Shown here piece by piece: positions 19,678 to 28,167 of a stretch of DNA of 64,000 nt. Each line of letters begins with the position of its first letter. Positions within the stretch are counted from its first letter, which is position 1. The stretch lies in NCBI RefSeq assembly GCF_000418555.1, contig NZ_ATKM01000009.1, positions 149,110-213,109 on the forward strand, in the 5' to 3' direction. The notes beneath the pieces were generated by a model. It was given only the letters and a program-made list of their open reading frames with translations. It did not search any database and was not told where the DNA came from. Source of the stretch: Pseudomonas sp. P818 (lineage in GTDB: Bacteria; Pseudomonadota; Gammaproteobacteria; Pseudomonadales; Pseudomonadaceae). The translations under genes and the position numbers were made by a program.

Positions 19678-19806
19678 ATGTCACTTTTGTCGCAGTTGTC
19701 CCCGCATTTCTGGCTTTTGTTCTCCATCGCCGTATCGGTCGCCGTGCTGCGCGAGTTGCGCCGCCCTGACGATGATGCCGCGCGCGAAAAGCATAAAGGT
19801 CCATGA
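19678..19806 (+). CDS. 42-residue single-helix membrane protein
   Basis: A short ORF with a strong AAAAGGAG ribosome site 6 nt before its ATG. The peptide has one hydrophobic helix (FWLLFSIAVSVAVL) followed by a basic and acidic tail (RELRRPDDDAAREKHK). It lies in the gap between the divergent isochorismatase gene and prmB, 77 bp upstream of prmB. The ribosome site and composition support a real small protein; no function is assigned. Confidence 0.6.
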   Translation: MSLLSQLSPHFWLLFSIAVSVAVLRELRRPDDDAAREKHKGP

Positions 19807-19883
19807 GCCTTCGTTAACCCGACGTTCATGCGTTGGCTACCGCACTGGGCTAAACTTCCGCACTTTTCTTCCGGAGGCCGCCC

Positions 19884-20804
19884 GTGACCGCTCTCACTAC
19901 CCGTTTACGCACTCTGCGTGATTACATCCGTTGGGCCGTCAGCCGTTTCCAGGCCGAACAGCTGTTCTTCGGGCACGGCACCGACAATGCCTGGGATGAG
20001 GCGCGCCAACTGGTGCTCGGCGCATTGCACCTGCCCTGGGAAATCTCCGACGCCTACCTCGATTGCCGCCTGGAAGACGATGAGCATGCCCATCTGCAGG
20101 CATTGCTCAAGCGCCGGATCGAAGAGCGCGTGCCTACCGCCTACCTGCTCGGCGAAGCCTGGTTCTGCGGCCTGCCTTTCGTGGTCGATGAGCGCGTGCT
20201 GGTGCCGCGTTCGCCGATCGCCGAGCTGATCGATCGCCACTTCTCCCCGTGGCTGCCTGCTGAGCCTGCACGCATTCTCGACCTGTGCACTGGCTCCGGC
20301 TGCATCGGCATCGCCTGCGCCTACGAATTCCCCGAGGCAGAAGTGGTGCTGGGCGATCTGTCGTTCGATGCGCTGGAGGTGGCCAACCTCAATATCGAGC
20401 GCCACGGGCTGGAGGAGCGGGTCTACTGCGTGCAGGGCGATGGCTTTGCCGAGCTGCCGGGGCAGCGTTTCGACCTGATCGTCTCCAATCCGCCCTATGT
20501 CGATGCCGAGGATTTCGCCGACATGCCGGCCGAATACCAGCACGAGCCCGAGATGGGCCTGGCCTGTGGCGATGATGGGCTGGATCTGGTGCGACGCATG
20601 CTGGCCGAAGCGGCCGATCACCTGACCGAGCGGGGCGTGCTGATCGTCGAAGTGGGCAACAGCCAGGTGCACGTCGAGGCGCTGTATCCGGAGGTGGACT
20701 TCACCTGGCTTGACTTCCAGCGCGGCGGGCATGGCGTATTCCTGCTGGCGGCCAAGCAGTGCCGTGAGCATCAGGCGCTGTTTCGTTCGCGAGTGAAGGG
20801 CTGA
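19884..20804 (+). CDS. prmB: Ribosomal protein L3 glutamine methyltransferase
   Basis: SAM-dependent N5-glutamine methyltransferase (306 residues) that modifies the GGQ-like Gln of ribosomal protein L3. It has the N-terminal PrmB helical domain, [21 protein letters not shown] motif [17 protein letters not shown] and the amide-binding NPPY in [17 protein letters not shown]. The start is GTG 19884 with GGAGG 6 nt upstream. PrmC is ruled out by the longer N-terminal domain and the [13 protein letters not shown] segment typical of PrmB. Confidence 0.93.
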   Translation: MTALTTRLRTLRDYIRWAVSRFQAEQLFFGHGTDNAWDEARQLVLGALHLPWEISDAYLDCRLEDDEHAHLQALLKRRIEERVPTAYLLGEAWFCGLPFVVDERVLVPRSPIAELIDRHFSPWLPAEPARILDLCTGSGCIGIACAYEFPEAEVVLGDLSFDALEVANLNIERHGLEERVYCVQGDGFAELPGQRFDLIVSNPPYVDAEDFADMPAEYQHEPEMGLACGDDGLDLVRRMLAEAADHLTERGVLIVEVGNSQVHVEALYPEVDFTWLDFQRGGHGVFLLAAKQCREHQALFRSRVKG

Positions 20805-20813
20805 TCGATATTT

Positions 20814-20945
20814 TTCGCGGCTGAAGCCGCTCCTACTGGGGCGCGTAGTTGCGTAGGGTGGATGTCGCTTTTTACATCCACCACAACGGTGGATCGATAG
20901 AGCGCGATCCACCCTACGGGCTGTAGGAGCGGCTTCAGCCGCGAT
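20814..20945. repeat. Nested REP/palindrome element between convergent genes
   Basis: TTCGCGGCTGAAGCCGCTCC (20814) and its inverse GTAGGAGCGGCTTCAGCCGC (20922) bracket a second inverted pair, GTAGGGTGGAT (20852) and ATCCACCCTAC (to 20917). The whole is one large imperfect palindrome filling the space between the prmB stop and the next gene's stop. Confidence 0.85.
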
Positions 20946-20948
20946 GAA

Positions 20949-21749
20949 TCAGCGCGTGGCGATCCAGATCAGCAGCCCGGCCTGAAACAGGCTGAACGCC
21001 ACCAGGCAGGTGATGGTGAAGCGCAGGCCGCTATCTTCACGCTTGAGGCGATCGACCCGGTCTTGCAGTTTGCGCAGCTTGACGTCCTGCTCCTGCAGCG
21101 TCTGGTCGGCCTGCTGGAGCATCGCGGCGGCGTCGAGCAACTCGACGATCTGCACCTTTTCGGCATGCCAGTCGCCATGCAGCGAGCTTACCCGCGGCGC
21201 GCTGTAGAACGGCTTGAGCTGCAGCGGGTCGCTGTACTCGATGGTAAAGCCCTGCGCCTTCAGCGCGTGATCACGGCGGGCGCGAGCGGCCTCGTTGAAA
21301 TTGTCCTTGGTCGGCAGGGCGCCGCCCTCTACCTGATAGTGCGCGTAATGCTTGCGCGCCCAGGCGATGCCCTGAGCCATGAGAAAACGCCCCAAACCGC
21401 GGTTGGCCGGCTCCACGCTCAAACCCTTGTCCGGGCCGAAGCGAACCTCCTTGCGCTGATGGTCGGCCCAGACCTCCAGCAGGTTGGTCTGACGATGCAG
21501 GCGCTGGCCAGGCACCTGGATGGTCAGGCGCAGCAGGCTGGTGTCCTTGGCATGCCGTTCTACCCGGCCGAGCTGGACGAAGCGCAGCGGCCGCGGCCCG
21601 GTTTCACGGTCGACGGGCAGCGGCGCCAGACGCAGCAGGCTGAACTGCTCGGCTGGCAGGTCAGACCAGGGGTGCGCTGCAGCGGGCGTTTCGCCTGCAA
21701 CGGCTTCGGCGTCGATGGCTTGCGCCTGCGGGGCTGGGTTTTCGCTCAT
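20949..21749 (-). CDS. Conserved coiled-coil, tail-anchored membrane protein
   Basis: A 266-residue protein of unknown function. The first 170 residues are a soluble domain with LLRLTIQVPGQRLHRQTN and NRGLGRFLMAQGIAWARKHY. A coiled coil follows (about 205-243, LQEQDVKLRKLQDRVDRLKR), then one C-terminal transmembrane helix (FTITCLVAFSLFQAGLLIWI), so it is probably anchored in the inner membrane facing the cytoplasm. The RFLMAQGIAWARKHY segment is faintly like a GNAT helix, but I see no acetyl-CoA loop. It sits between prmB and a hydrolase gene, as I recall for PAO1 PA1679. Confidence 0.8.
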   Translation of the reverse strand: MSENPAPQAQAIDAEAVAGETPAAAHPWSDLPAEQFSLLRLAPLPVDRETGPRPLRFVQLGRVERHAKDTSLLRLTIQVPGQRLHRQTNLLEVWADHQRKEVRFGPDKGLSVEPANRGLGRFLMAQGIAWARKHYAHYQVEGGALPTKDNFNEAARARRDHALKAQGFTIEYSDPLQLKPFYSAPRVSSLHGDWHAEKVQIVELLDAAAMLQQADQTLQEQDVKLRKLQDRVDRLKREDSGLRFTITCLVAFSLFQAGLLIWIATR

Positions 21750-21785
21750 GGGCGTCCTGTGTACTGTTCGGTGGCCTTCGCTGCG

Positions 21786-22748
21786 TTATCGGCCATTTTC
21801 CTCAGCACTGGAGCGAATAAAGGCGACGATCCGCTCGCCCAGCGCACGGGCCAAGGGTAGCTGTGGATCGTCATAGGACGCTACCTGTTCGTTCCAGGCC
21901 GCCGGTGTGATGCGCATGACATGGTTCATGCCGGGAATCAGTGCCAGCTCGGCATCGGGTTTGGCCTGCTTGAGCACTTCGGCGTTGTCCGGGCTGACCT
22001 GCGCATCGTGGGTGCCCTGCACGATCAAGGCGGGCATTTGCAGCGCTGCGAAGTTCTCCGCCGGGTCCTGGCGCAGCAGGCTGATCAGATAGGGCTGTAC
22101 GCTCGGCCGATACACCACCTGCAACTCCTTGGGCACTTTCGGCTGCAGCTTGCCGCGAATCAGATTGGCGAGGATGTGCCGGCTTTCGTCCAGCAACGGC
22201 GGTGGCAGGCGCATGGCCAGTTGCATGTCCAGCACCTGGCCGATGGGGTAGGCGGGGCCGGCAATCGACACCAGCGCGTCGGCCTGGCTGGCAGGCGCTG
22301 CCAGACTGGCGATCAGCGCGCCCTCGCTGTGGCCGATGAGAATCAGCCGGTCGAAGCGTGGATCGTCCCGGAGCAGCCTGGCCCAACCTTCAGCGTCGGC
22401 CACGTAGCGCTCGACGCTGAGCTCCTTCTCATCCGGCGTCGCGGCACGGCTGGCTGCCACGCCGCGCTTGTCGTAGCGCAGGCTGGCGATACCATTGCGC
22501 GCCAGCACCTGAGCCAGCTTCTTCAGCGCATCGTTATGACCGCCCTCGGGATTGTTGCCGTCGCGGTCCGTGGGGCCGGAGCCGGCGATCAGCAGCGCCA
22601 CCGGCAGCGGTTTGTCGCTTTGCGGCACCAGCAGGCTGCCGTACAGGGTGCCCTGGTCGGTGTCGAGGCTGATGGGCTGTTGGCGGGTGGTGTTGGCCTG
22701 GGCCAGGCCAGTGATCAGGGTGAGGGACAAGAGCAGGGCTCGCAGCAT
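21786..22748 (-). CDS. Secreted alpha/beta hydrolase
   Basis: A 320-residue serine hydrolase with an N-terminal signal peptide (MLRALLLSLTLITGLAQA) for export. The alpha/beta fold shows the oxyanion-region VALLIAGSGPTDRDGN, the nucleophile elbow LIGHSEGALIA, a late Asp in QGTHDAQVS and the catalytic His in GMNHVM. It is similar to predicted periplasmic esterases; the substrate is unknown. The start at 22748 is chosen to place the signal peptide first; upstream ATGs at 22778 and 22787 are possible. It is divergent from aroC. Confidence 0.88.
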   Translation of the reverse strand: MLRALLLSLTLITGLAQANTTRQQPISLDTDQGTLYGSLLVPQSDKPLPVALLIAGSGPTDRDGNNPEGGHNDALKKLAQVLARNGIASLRYDKRGVAASRAATPDEKELSVERYVADAEGWARLLRDDPRFDRLILIGHSEGALIASLAAPASQADALVSIAGPAYPIGQVLDMQLAMRLPPPLLDESRHILANLIRGKLQPKVPKELQVVYRPSVQPYLISLLRQDPAENFAALQMPALIVQGTHDAQVSPDNAEVLKQAKPDAELALIPGMNHVMRITPAAWNEQVASYDDPQLPLARALGERIVAFIRSSAEENGR

Positions 22749-22803
22749 GATGAGGGCAGGGTAGTGGCAGGTTGGCATTGGACGCATCCGAACGAGCAAG
22801 GTT

Positions 22804-22945
22804 CGGGCACTTCTAAAAACTAGCTGCGTTGTCATCACTGCGTTAGAAAACAGGCTCAAATGCTCATTTACAGCCTGTAAACTCCGCTTTTCGCCTGTTT
22901 TCAGCCTTGTGCTGACTGCCTCGCTTACGTTTTTAGAAATGCCCG
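22804..22945. repeat. 142-bp interspersed inverted repeat upstream of aroC
   Basis: CGGGCACTTCTAAAAAC (22804-22820) is mirrored by GTTTTTAGAAATGCCCG (22929-22945), 16 of 17 bases matching. Inside are further mirrored AAACAGGCT/AGCCTGT and GCCTGTTTTCAGCC motifs. I have seen this family dispersed in Pseudomonas genomes. It separates the hydrolase from aroC; the remaining bases up to 23046 show only the aroC ribosome site. Confidence 0.75.
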
Positions 22946-23046
22946 TTCGGGGTGAACTGCAAGTAGGTGGCAGGTATACTCGCCCACCTTGTGAATCGGG
23001 CCTGCGCAGTGGCAGGCCGATGCTGAATCTCGCGGAGCGTCTTCCC

Positions 23047-24138
23047 ATGTCCGGCAATACCTACGGCAAGCTGTTCACCGTCACCACCGCTGGCGAAAGC
23101 CATGGCCCGGCGCTGGTCGCCATCGTCGACGGTTGCCCGCCCGGTGTCGAGATTTCCCTGGAAGACCTGCAGCGCGACCTCGACCGCCGCAAGCCGGGCA
23201 CCAGCCGCCACACCACGCAGCGCCAGGAGCCCGACGAGGTGGAAATCCTTTCCGGCGTGTTCGAGGGCAAGACCACCGGTTGCGCCATCGGTCTGCTGAT
23301 CCGCAATACCGACCAGAAGTCCAAGGACTATTCGGCGATCAAGGATCTGTTCCGTCCGGCGCATGCCGACTACACCTACCACCACAAGTACGGCATCCGC
23401 GACTACCGTGGCGGTGGCCGTAGTTCGGCGCGCGAGACCGCCATGCGCGTGGCGGCCGGTGCCATCGCCAAGAAGTACCTGGCCAGCCAGGGTATCGTCA
23501 TCCGGGGCTACATGAGCCAGCTCGGCCCCATCGAGATTCCGTTCAAGACCTGGGATTCGGTGGAGGAGAACGCCTTCTTCAGCCCTGACCCGGACAAGGT
23601 ACCGGAACTCGAGGCCTACATGGATCAGCTGCGCCGTGACCAGGATTCGGTCGGTGCGAAAATCACTGTGGTCGCTGAAGGCGTCATGCCGGGCCTCGGC
23701 GAACCGATTTTCGATCGCCTCGATGCCGAACTGGCCCATGCACTGATGAGCATCAACGCGGTCAAGGGCGTGGAGATTGGCGCCGGTTTCGCCTGCGTCG
23801 CCCAGCGTGGCACCGAGCACCGCGACGAGCTGACCCCGGAGGGCTTCCTCTCCAATAACGCCGGCGGCATTCTCGGCGGTATCTCCAGCGGCCAGCCGAT
23901 CATCGCCCACCTGGCGCTCAAGCCGACCTCCAGCATCACCACGCCGGGGCGTTCCATCGACGTCGACGGCAACCCGGTGGACGTCATCACCAAGGGCCGT
24001 CACGACCCTTGCGTCGGCATCCGCGCCACGCCTATCGCCGAGGCGATGATGGCCATCGTGCTGATGGATCACCTGCTGCGTCACCGTGGGCAGAACGCCG
24101 ACGTGCGCGTCACCACGCCGGTGCTGCCACAACTGTGA
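23047..24138 (+). CDS. aroC: Chorismate synthase
   Basis: The last step of the shikimate pathway (363 residues), turning EPSP into chorismate with reduced FMN. Signatures are [18 protein letters not shown] at the N-terminus, [34 protein letters not shown] and [17 protein letters not shown]. Length matches the family. I choose ATG 23047 with GGAG upstream; in-frame starts further up are not supported by homology. The MFS gene begins 13 bp later on the same strand. Confidence 0.97.
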   Translation: MSGNTYGKLFTVTTAGESHGPALVAIVDGCPPGVEISLEDLQRDLDRRKPGTSRHTTQRQEPDEVEILSGVFEGKTTGCAIGLLIRNTDQKSKDYSAIKDLFRPAHADYTYHHKYGIRDYRGGGRSSARETAMRVAAGAIAKKYLASQGIVIRGYMSQLGPIEIPFKTWDSVEENAFFSPDPDKVPELEAYMDQLRRDQDSVGAKITVVAEGVMPGLGEPIFDRLDAELAHALMSINAVKGVEIGAGFACVAQRGTEHRDELTPEGFLSNNAGGILGGISSGQPIIAHLALKPTSSITTPGRSIDVDGNPVDVITKGRHDPCVGIRATPIAEAMMAIVLMDHLLRHRGQNADVRVTTPVLPQL

Positions 24139-24151
24139 CCCGGGCGGCGGC

Positions 24152-25358
24152 ATGAGCGCGGCATTGCCGTACTGGCGGCTGTCCGGTTTCTACTTCTTCT
24201 ACTTCGCCCTGCTCGGGGGGACGGCGCCATTCCTGGCGCTGTACTTCGACCACCTGGGCTTTTCCCCGGCGCGCATCGGCGAGCTGATCGCCATTCCCAT
24301 GCTGATGCGCTGCGTGGCACCGAATCTGTGGGGCTGGCTGGGTGACTACACCGGCCAGCGCCTGCTCATTTTCTACGCCATTCCTGGCGCTGTACTTCGA
24401 CCACCTGGGCTTTTCCCATGCTGACGTGCGCTTCGGTGCGCTTTGTACGCTGGCTTGTTTCGCCGGCATCTTCCTCGATCAGAGCTATGCCTGGCTGGCG
24501 CTGATCATGGCCACCCATGCCTTCTTCTGGCATGCGGTGCTGCCGCAGTTCGAAGTCATCACCCTGGCGCATCTGCGTGAGCAGGCGGCGCGCTACAGCC
24601 AGATTCGCCTGTGGGGCAGCATCGGTTTCATCGTCGCCGTGGTCGGTCTCGGCCTGCTGTTCGAGTGGCTCAGCCTGGACGCCTATCCGGCAGCGCTGGT
24701 GGCGATCATGGCCGGCATAGTCGCCGGCAGTTTCTGGGTACCCAATGCACAGCCGCTGCAGCGGCCGAACATGCCGGAACAGGGTGGTTTCATGCACCAG
24801 CTGCGCCGTCCCGGCATCCTTGCATTCTATGTCTGCGTCGGTCTGATGCAGTTGAGCAATGGCCCGTACTACACCTTCCTCACCCTGCACCTGGAGGGCG
24901 TCGGCTACAGCCGCGGCGCCATCGGTCTGTTCTGGGCGCTGGGGGTGGTGGCGGAGATCCTGCTGTTTCTGGTCATGGCGCGGCTGCTGCAGCGTTACTC
25001 GCTGCGCACCGTGCTGCTGGCCAGCTTCCTGATCACCGCCTTACGCTGGCTGCTGCTGGGCAACCTGGCGCAGTACCTGCCGCTGTTGCTGTTGGCGCAG
25101 TGCATGCACGCCGCCACCTTCGGCGCTTTCCATGCCGCCTGCATCCACTTCGTACAGCGCAGTTTCGCCGATCGTCAGCAAGGCCAGGGGCAGGCGCTCT
25201 ACGCCAGCCTGGCCGGTATCGGCGGCGCCTTCGGGGCGCTTTATGCCGGTTACAGCTGGAAGGGACTGGGGCCGGCCTGGACCTTCGCCATCGCCAGTCT
25301 GGTAGCCTTGCTCGCAGCCTTCATCATTGCCACCCGTCTGCCGCCCGAGCGGCCCTGA
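24152..25358 (+). pseudogene. MFS transporter, frame broken by a 55-bp insert
   Basis: A 12-helix major facilitator carrier downstream of aroC, matching the position of PAO1 PA1682. The N-terminal part (LPYWRLSGFYFFYFALLGG, FSPARIGELIAIPMLMR) and the rest (VRFGALCTLACFAGIF to the end) lie in different frames. A 55-bp insert at 24370-24424 separates them. Removing exactly those bases joins ...GQRLLI to VRFGAL in frame and gives about 383 residues, a normal length. The substrate is unknown, perhaps a sugar phosphate or nucleoside by family resemblance. It is broken as printed; an assembly error is likely. Confidence 0.85.
24370..24424. other. Mosaic insert in the MFS gene: 36-bp tile, 32-bp skips
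   Basis: 24370-24376 copies 24187-24193, 24377-24412 (36 bp) copies 24226-24261, and 24413-24424 copies 24294-24305. Both skipped stretches (24194-24225 and 24262-24293) are 32 bp. Orientation and left-to-right source order are the same as for the xdhA insert. Tile ends can slide a few bases at the second junction, but the 36/32 reading fits without mismatch. Confidence 0.9.
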
Positions 25359-25374
25359 ATCGAGTGAACCCTTC

Positions 25375-25914
25375 ATGAGCAGCCTCGCCGTCCACCTGCA
25401 CACCTCACCGGAACTGCCGAACAAGATACTGAACCACGCCGATGACATCGCCAGCACCCTGGCAGCGGCAGGCATCGACTATCGACGGGTGGAGCTGCCG
25501 GCCGCGCTGCGCCCGGGGTGCGAGCAGGCAGAGTGCGACGCGGCCTGTGGTCTGTGGTTGCAGGCGCTCATGGGCAAGGAAGGTCATGTGCAGCAGGAAC
25601 TGTTCAACCTGCAGCGCAACCATCCGCAGAAGCTGGAGTTGCGCGCGCGTTACCTGGATGAGCAGGTGCAGGCTTCTACCTGCGCCTGGTTGTTCATCGG
25701 TGGGTTCGCTCAGCTCGCCGTGCATCTGGATGGCTATGTCTACCTGCTGCAAGGCGAGCGTGGCGATTTGCTGACCCTGCCGGCTGGCACCCCTCACTGG
25801 TTCGACCTGGGCGAGGAGCCGCATGCGCTGGTGCTGCGCCTGAGCCAGAGTGACGAGACGCCGGAGCGCACCGGTGGCGATATCGCCAGCCGTTTCCCTC
25901 GGCTGGAGGCGTGA
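25375..25914 (+). CDS. Acireductone dioxygenase-like cupin lacking metal ligands
   Basis: A 179-residue homologue of acireductone dioxygenase (methionine salvage). The framework is clear: NHPQKLELRARYLDE, a central GDLLTLPAGTPHWFDLGEEP and the C-terminal TGGDIASRFPRLE. However, where the enzyme has the metal-binding HxH...E after LDE, this protein reads LDEQVQASTCAWLF, so two His and the Glu are replaced; only the His in TPHWFD remains. It is probably not an active dioxygenase. In PAO1 this position also holds mtnB and mtnC, both absent here. It may be a decaying or repurposed gene. Confidence 0.8.
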   Translation: MSSLAVHLHTSPELPNKILNHADDIASTLAAAGIDYRRVELPAALRPGCEQAECDAACGLWLQALMGKEGHVQQELFNLQRNHPQKLELRARYLDEQVQASTCAWLFIGGFAQLAVHLDGYVYLLQGERGDLLTLPAGTPHWFDLGEEPHALVLRLSQSDETPERTGGDIASRFPRLEA

Positions 25915-25975
25915 GGGAACCGGCGCATGCCGCCGACTATCCTATGCAGGCAACCTTTCAGACAGGAGTGTCGTC

Positions 25976-26167
25976 ATGGGTTCTACCTTCAACGGGCTGA
26001 TTGGCCTGGTCATCCTGGCACTGGATATCTGGGCCATCATCAACGTGATCAAAAGCAACGCCGAGACCGGGATCAAGATCCTGTGGATTTTGCTGATCGC
26101 GCTGTTGCCGGTGCTCGGTTTGATCATCTGGGCGCTGATGGGCCCCCGCGGTAACGTCAGATTGTGA
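25976..26167 (+). CDS. Small PLDc_N-type membrane protein
   Basis: A 63-residue protein with two transmembrane helices (LIGLVILALDIWAIINVI and ILWILLIALLPVLGLIIWAL) ending in GPRG, the pattern of the phospholipase-D nuclease N-terminal (PLDc_N) family of small proteins. A strong AGGAG site precedes ATG 25976. Its stop overlaps the GTG start of the next gene by 4 bp, so the two are translationally coupled. Function unknown. Confidence 0.8.
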   Translation: MGSTFNGLIGLVILALDIWAIINVIKSNAETGIKILWILLIALLPVLGLIIWALMGPRGNVRL

Positions 26168-26721
26168 GCCGCCTGTGGTTGTTGGCTCTGGTGCTGCTGC
26201 CGCTCTGGGGCACAGCAGCAGAGAGTACCGATGCCTGGCAGGCCTTGCGCGAAGGTCGCGCAGTGCTGCTCATGCGCCATGCCACTGCACCGGGTACCGG
26301 CGATCCGGCCAATTTTCGCCTGGGACAATGCGAAACCCAGCGCAACCTGAACGATCAGGGGCGCGCCGAGGCCCGGCGCTGGGGCGAGCTGCTCGCGCGT
26401 CAAGGCATCGAGCGACCACGGTTGCTCAGCAGCCGTTGGTGCCGTGCGCTGGATACCGCCAGCGGCATGCAGCGCGGCCCGGTGCAACCCTTCGCTGCGC
26501 TGGATTCGTTCTTCGGGCAACCCGAGGATGGCGCCGAGCAGACCGCCGAGCTGATTCGCCTGATCAACGACTTATCTGAAGGTGCACCGCTGGTGCTGAT
26601 CTCCCATCAGGTCAACATCACCGCCTTGACCGGGATCTTCCCCGCCTCGGGCGAAGGTTTGATCCTGCCTCTACCGCTGCGTCCGCAGGCTATGCCACTG
26701 GCTCGCGTCCGCGCGCCCTGA
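26164..26721 (+). CDS. Exported histidine phosphatase family protein
   Basis: A 185-residue histidine-phosphatase (phosphoglycerate-mutase fold) protein. An N-terminal signal sequence (LWLLALVLLPLWGTAAES) points to the periplasm. The catalytic loop reads VLLMRHATAPGTGDP, followed by RNLNDQGRAEARRWGELL, and the second catalytic His lies in VLISHQVNITALTG. The GTG start overlaps the upstream stop. The substrate is unknown. It ends one base before the convergent ogt stop. Confidence 0.88.
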   Translation: MSRLWLLALVLLPLWGTAAESTDAWQALREGRAVLLMRHATAPGTGDPANFRLGQCETQRNLNDQGRAEARRWGELLARQGIERPRLLSSRWCRALDTASGMQRGPVQPFAALDSFFGQPEDGAEQTAELIRLINDLSEGAPLVLISHQVNITALTGIFPASGEGLILPLPLRPQAMPLARVRAP

Positions 26722-26722
26722 T

Positions 26723-27220
26723 CTAGAAAGGCAGCCGTACCTGCTTTGCCTGCAATACGCCTTCTAGCTCCAGCAACTGCTGTTTGCGCGGCAGGCCACC
26801 GGCATAACCGGTCAGGCTGCCGTTGCGGCCGATCACGCGATGGCAGGGCACGATGATGGAGATCGGGTTGGCGCCGTTGGCCGTGCCTACCGCGCGTACG
26901 GCCTGCGGCTTGCCGATGGCATGGGCCAGCTCCGAATAGCTGCAGGTGCGGCCATAGGGAATCGCTTGCAGTGCCTGCCACACTGCCTGTTGAAAGGCCG
27001 TGCCTCTGGGGGCCAGGCGCAGTTCGAACTGCTGGCGCTTGCCGGCGAAGTATTCATCGAGCTGGCGGCATACGGCATCCAGCTCACGGCTGGCGGGCTG
27101 CCAGCTGTTCTCGATGCGCCAGGGGCGGCTGTCGAGCTCCATCAGCAGCAGTTGCAGGCCACTTTCGTCACCTGCGATGAACAGCGGCCCGATGGGACTG
27201 TCGTGATGGCGGTAATGCAT
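26723..27220 (-). CDS. ogt: Methylated-DNA--protein-cysteine methyltransferase
   Basis: A suicide DNA repair protein (165 residues) that removes O6-methylguanine by transfer to its own Cys. It shows the helix-turn-helix AFQQAVWQALQAIPYG with TCSYSELAHAIG, the active-site PCHRV and the GYAGGLPRKQQLLELE tail. GGAGG lies 6 nt before ATG 27220. The preceding alkA gene on the same strand stops 2 bp upstream, so both act as one alkylation-repair unit. Confidence 0.95.
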   Translation of the reverse strand: MHYRHHDSPIGPLFIAGDESGLQLLLMELDSRPWRIENSWQPASRELDAVCRQLDEYFAGKRQQFELRLAPRGTAFQQAVWQALQAIPYGRTCSYSELAHAIGKPQAVRAVGTANGANPISIIVPCHRVIGRNGSLTGYAGGLPRKQQLLELEGVLQAKQVRLPF

Positions 27221-27222
27221 GG

Positions 27223-28101
27223 TCAGCCTCCCGAGTAGCAGTGCCAGAGATGCGCAGCAGCGTAAGCCCGCCACGGTCGCCAGGCTTCCGCGCGGGCTTT
27301 AAGGCGCCGCGCATCGATGCCCCCGACTCCCCAAACCGGTGCCTTGAGCAGGCCAAGATCGCTGGCGGGAAAGGCATCGGCCTCACCGAAGGCGCGCAGT
27401 GCGATGTACTCCGCGGTCCACGGGCCGATGCCGGGCAGGGCGCACAATCGCTCGATCAGCGCTGCGCTGCCTTCTTGCAGATCGAGCTTGAGGCTGCCAT
27501 CGGCAATTCGTGCAGCGAAATGCTGCAGGCACTGGACGCGCTTGCCAGGCATGCCGATGCCGGTCAGATCGGCTTCGGCAAGCGCCTGCGGCGAGGGGAA
27601 CAGACGATTGATGCCCAGCGCTTGCGGTGTCTCGATCGGCGTTCCGACACGCTGCACCAGACGCCCGACTATGGTAACTGCCGCCTTGACCGTGACCTGC
27701 TGGCCGACGATGGCGCGTACTGCCTGCTCGAACGGATCGAAGGCCACGGGCAGGCGCAGGCCGGGGTTGCGCAGCAGCAGCGGGGCCAGCAGTTCATCAG
27801 CGCCGAGATGGCGGGCAATGGTTTCGGGCTCGCTGTCGAGATCGAACATGCGTCGTACGCGCTGTTCCAGTTGATCGAGATGCGCGGGTGATGCGATACG
27901 GCAGCGCAGTTCCAGTGCATTCTGCCCAGGCAGCGGCGTCACCCGCAGCCAGCCGGGCACACCGTCGATGCTGAAGCCGCGGCTATAGCTATCCGCGCTC
28001 AGCGACTCCAGGCCGGGTATCGCGCGCAGTGCGAAGTGGCCGTGGAATTGTTGCCAGTTCCACGGCGGTTGATAGGGCAGGAGCAGGGTAATGATGTTCA
28101 T
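27223..28101 (-). CDS. alkA: DNA-3-methyladenine glycosylase II
   Basis: A base-excision enzyme (292 residues) that removes alkylated purines. The AlkA N-terminal domain (PPWNWQQFHGHFALRAIPG) precedes the HhH-GPD core with FEQAVRAIVGQQVTVKAA, the hairpin LCALPGIGPWTAEYIALRAFG and the catalytic Asp in FPASDLGLLKA. There is no AraC/Ada methyl-acceptor domain. I start at ATG 28101; the longer frame adds a tail that is not family-like. It is followed at 2 bp by ogt. Confidence 0.93.
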   Translation of the reverse strand: MNIITLLLPYQPPWNWQQFHGHFALRAIPGLESLSADSYSRGFSIDGVPGWLRVTPLPGQNALELRCRIASPAHLDQLEQRVRRMFDLDSEPETIARHLGADELLAPLLLRNPGLRLPVAFDPFEQAVRAIVGQQVTVKAAVTIVGRLVQRVGTPIETPQALGINRLFPSPQALAEADLTGIGMPGKRVQCLQHFAARIADGSLKLDLQEGSAALIERLCALPGIGPWTAEYIALRAFGEADAFPASDLGLLKAPVWGVGGIDARRLKARAEAWRPWRAYAAAHLWHCYSGG

Positions 28102-28167
28102 GGCTGGCACCCTAGCTCGGCGTTTGGGTGTTGTCAGCGTGAAGATGACTTTCAAACTGGCAAACAG

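Noticed and set aside
20949..21749. Acetyltransferase call for the coiled-coil protein
   Set aside because: One helix resembles GNAT proteins, but the acetyl-CoA binding loop and strand order are not visible, so it was left as unknown.
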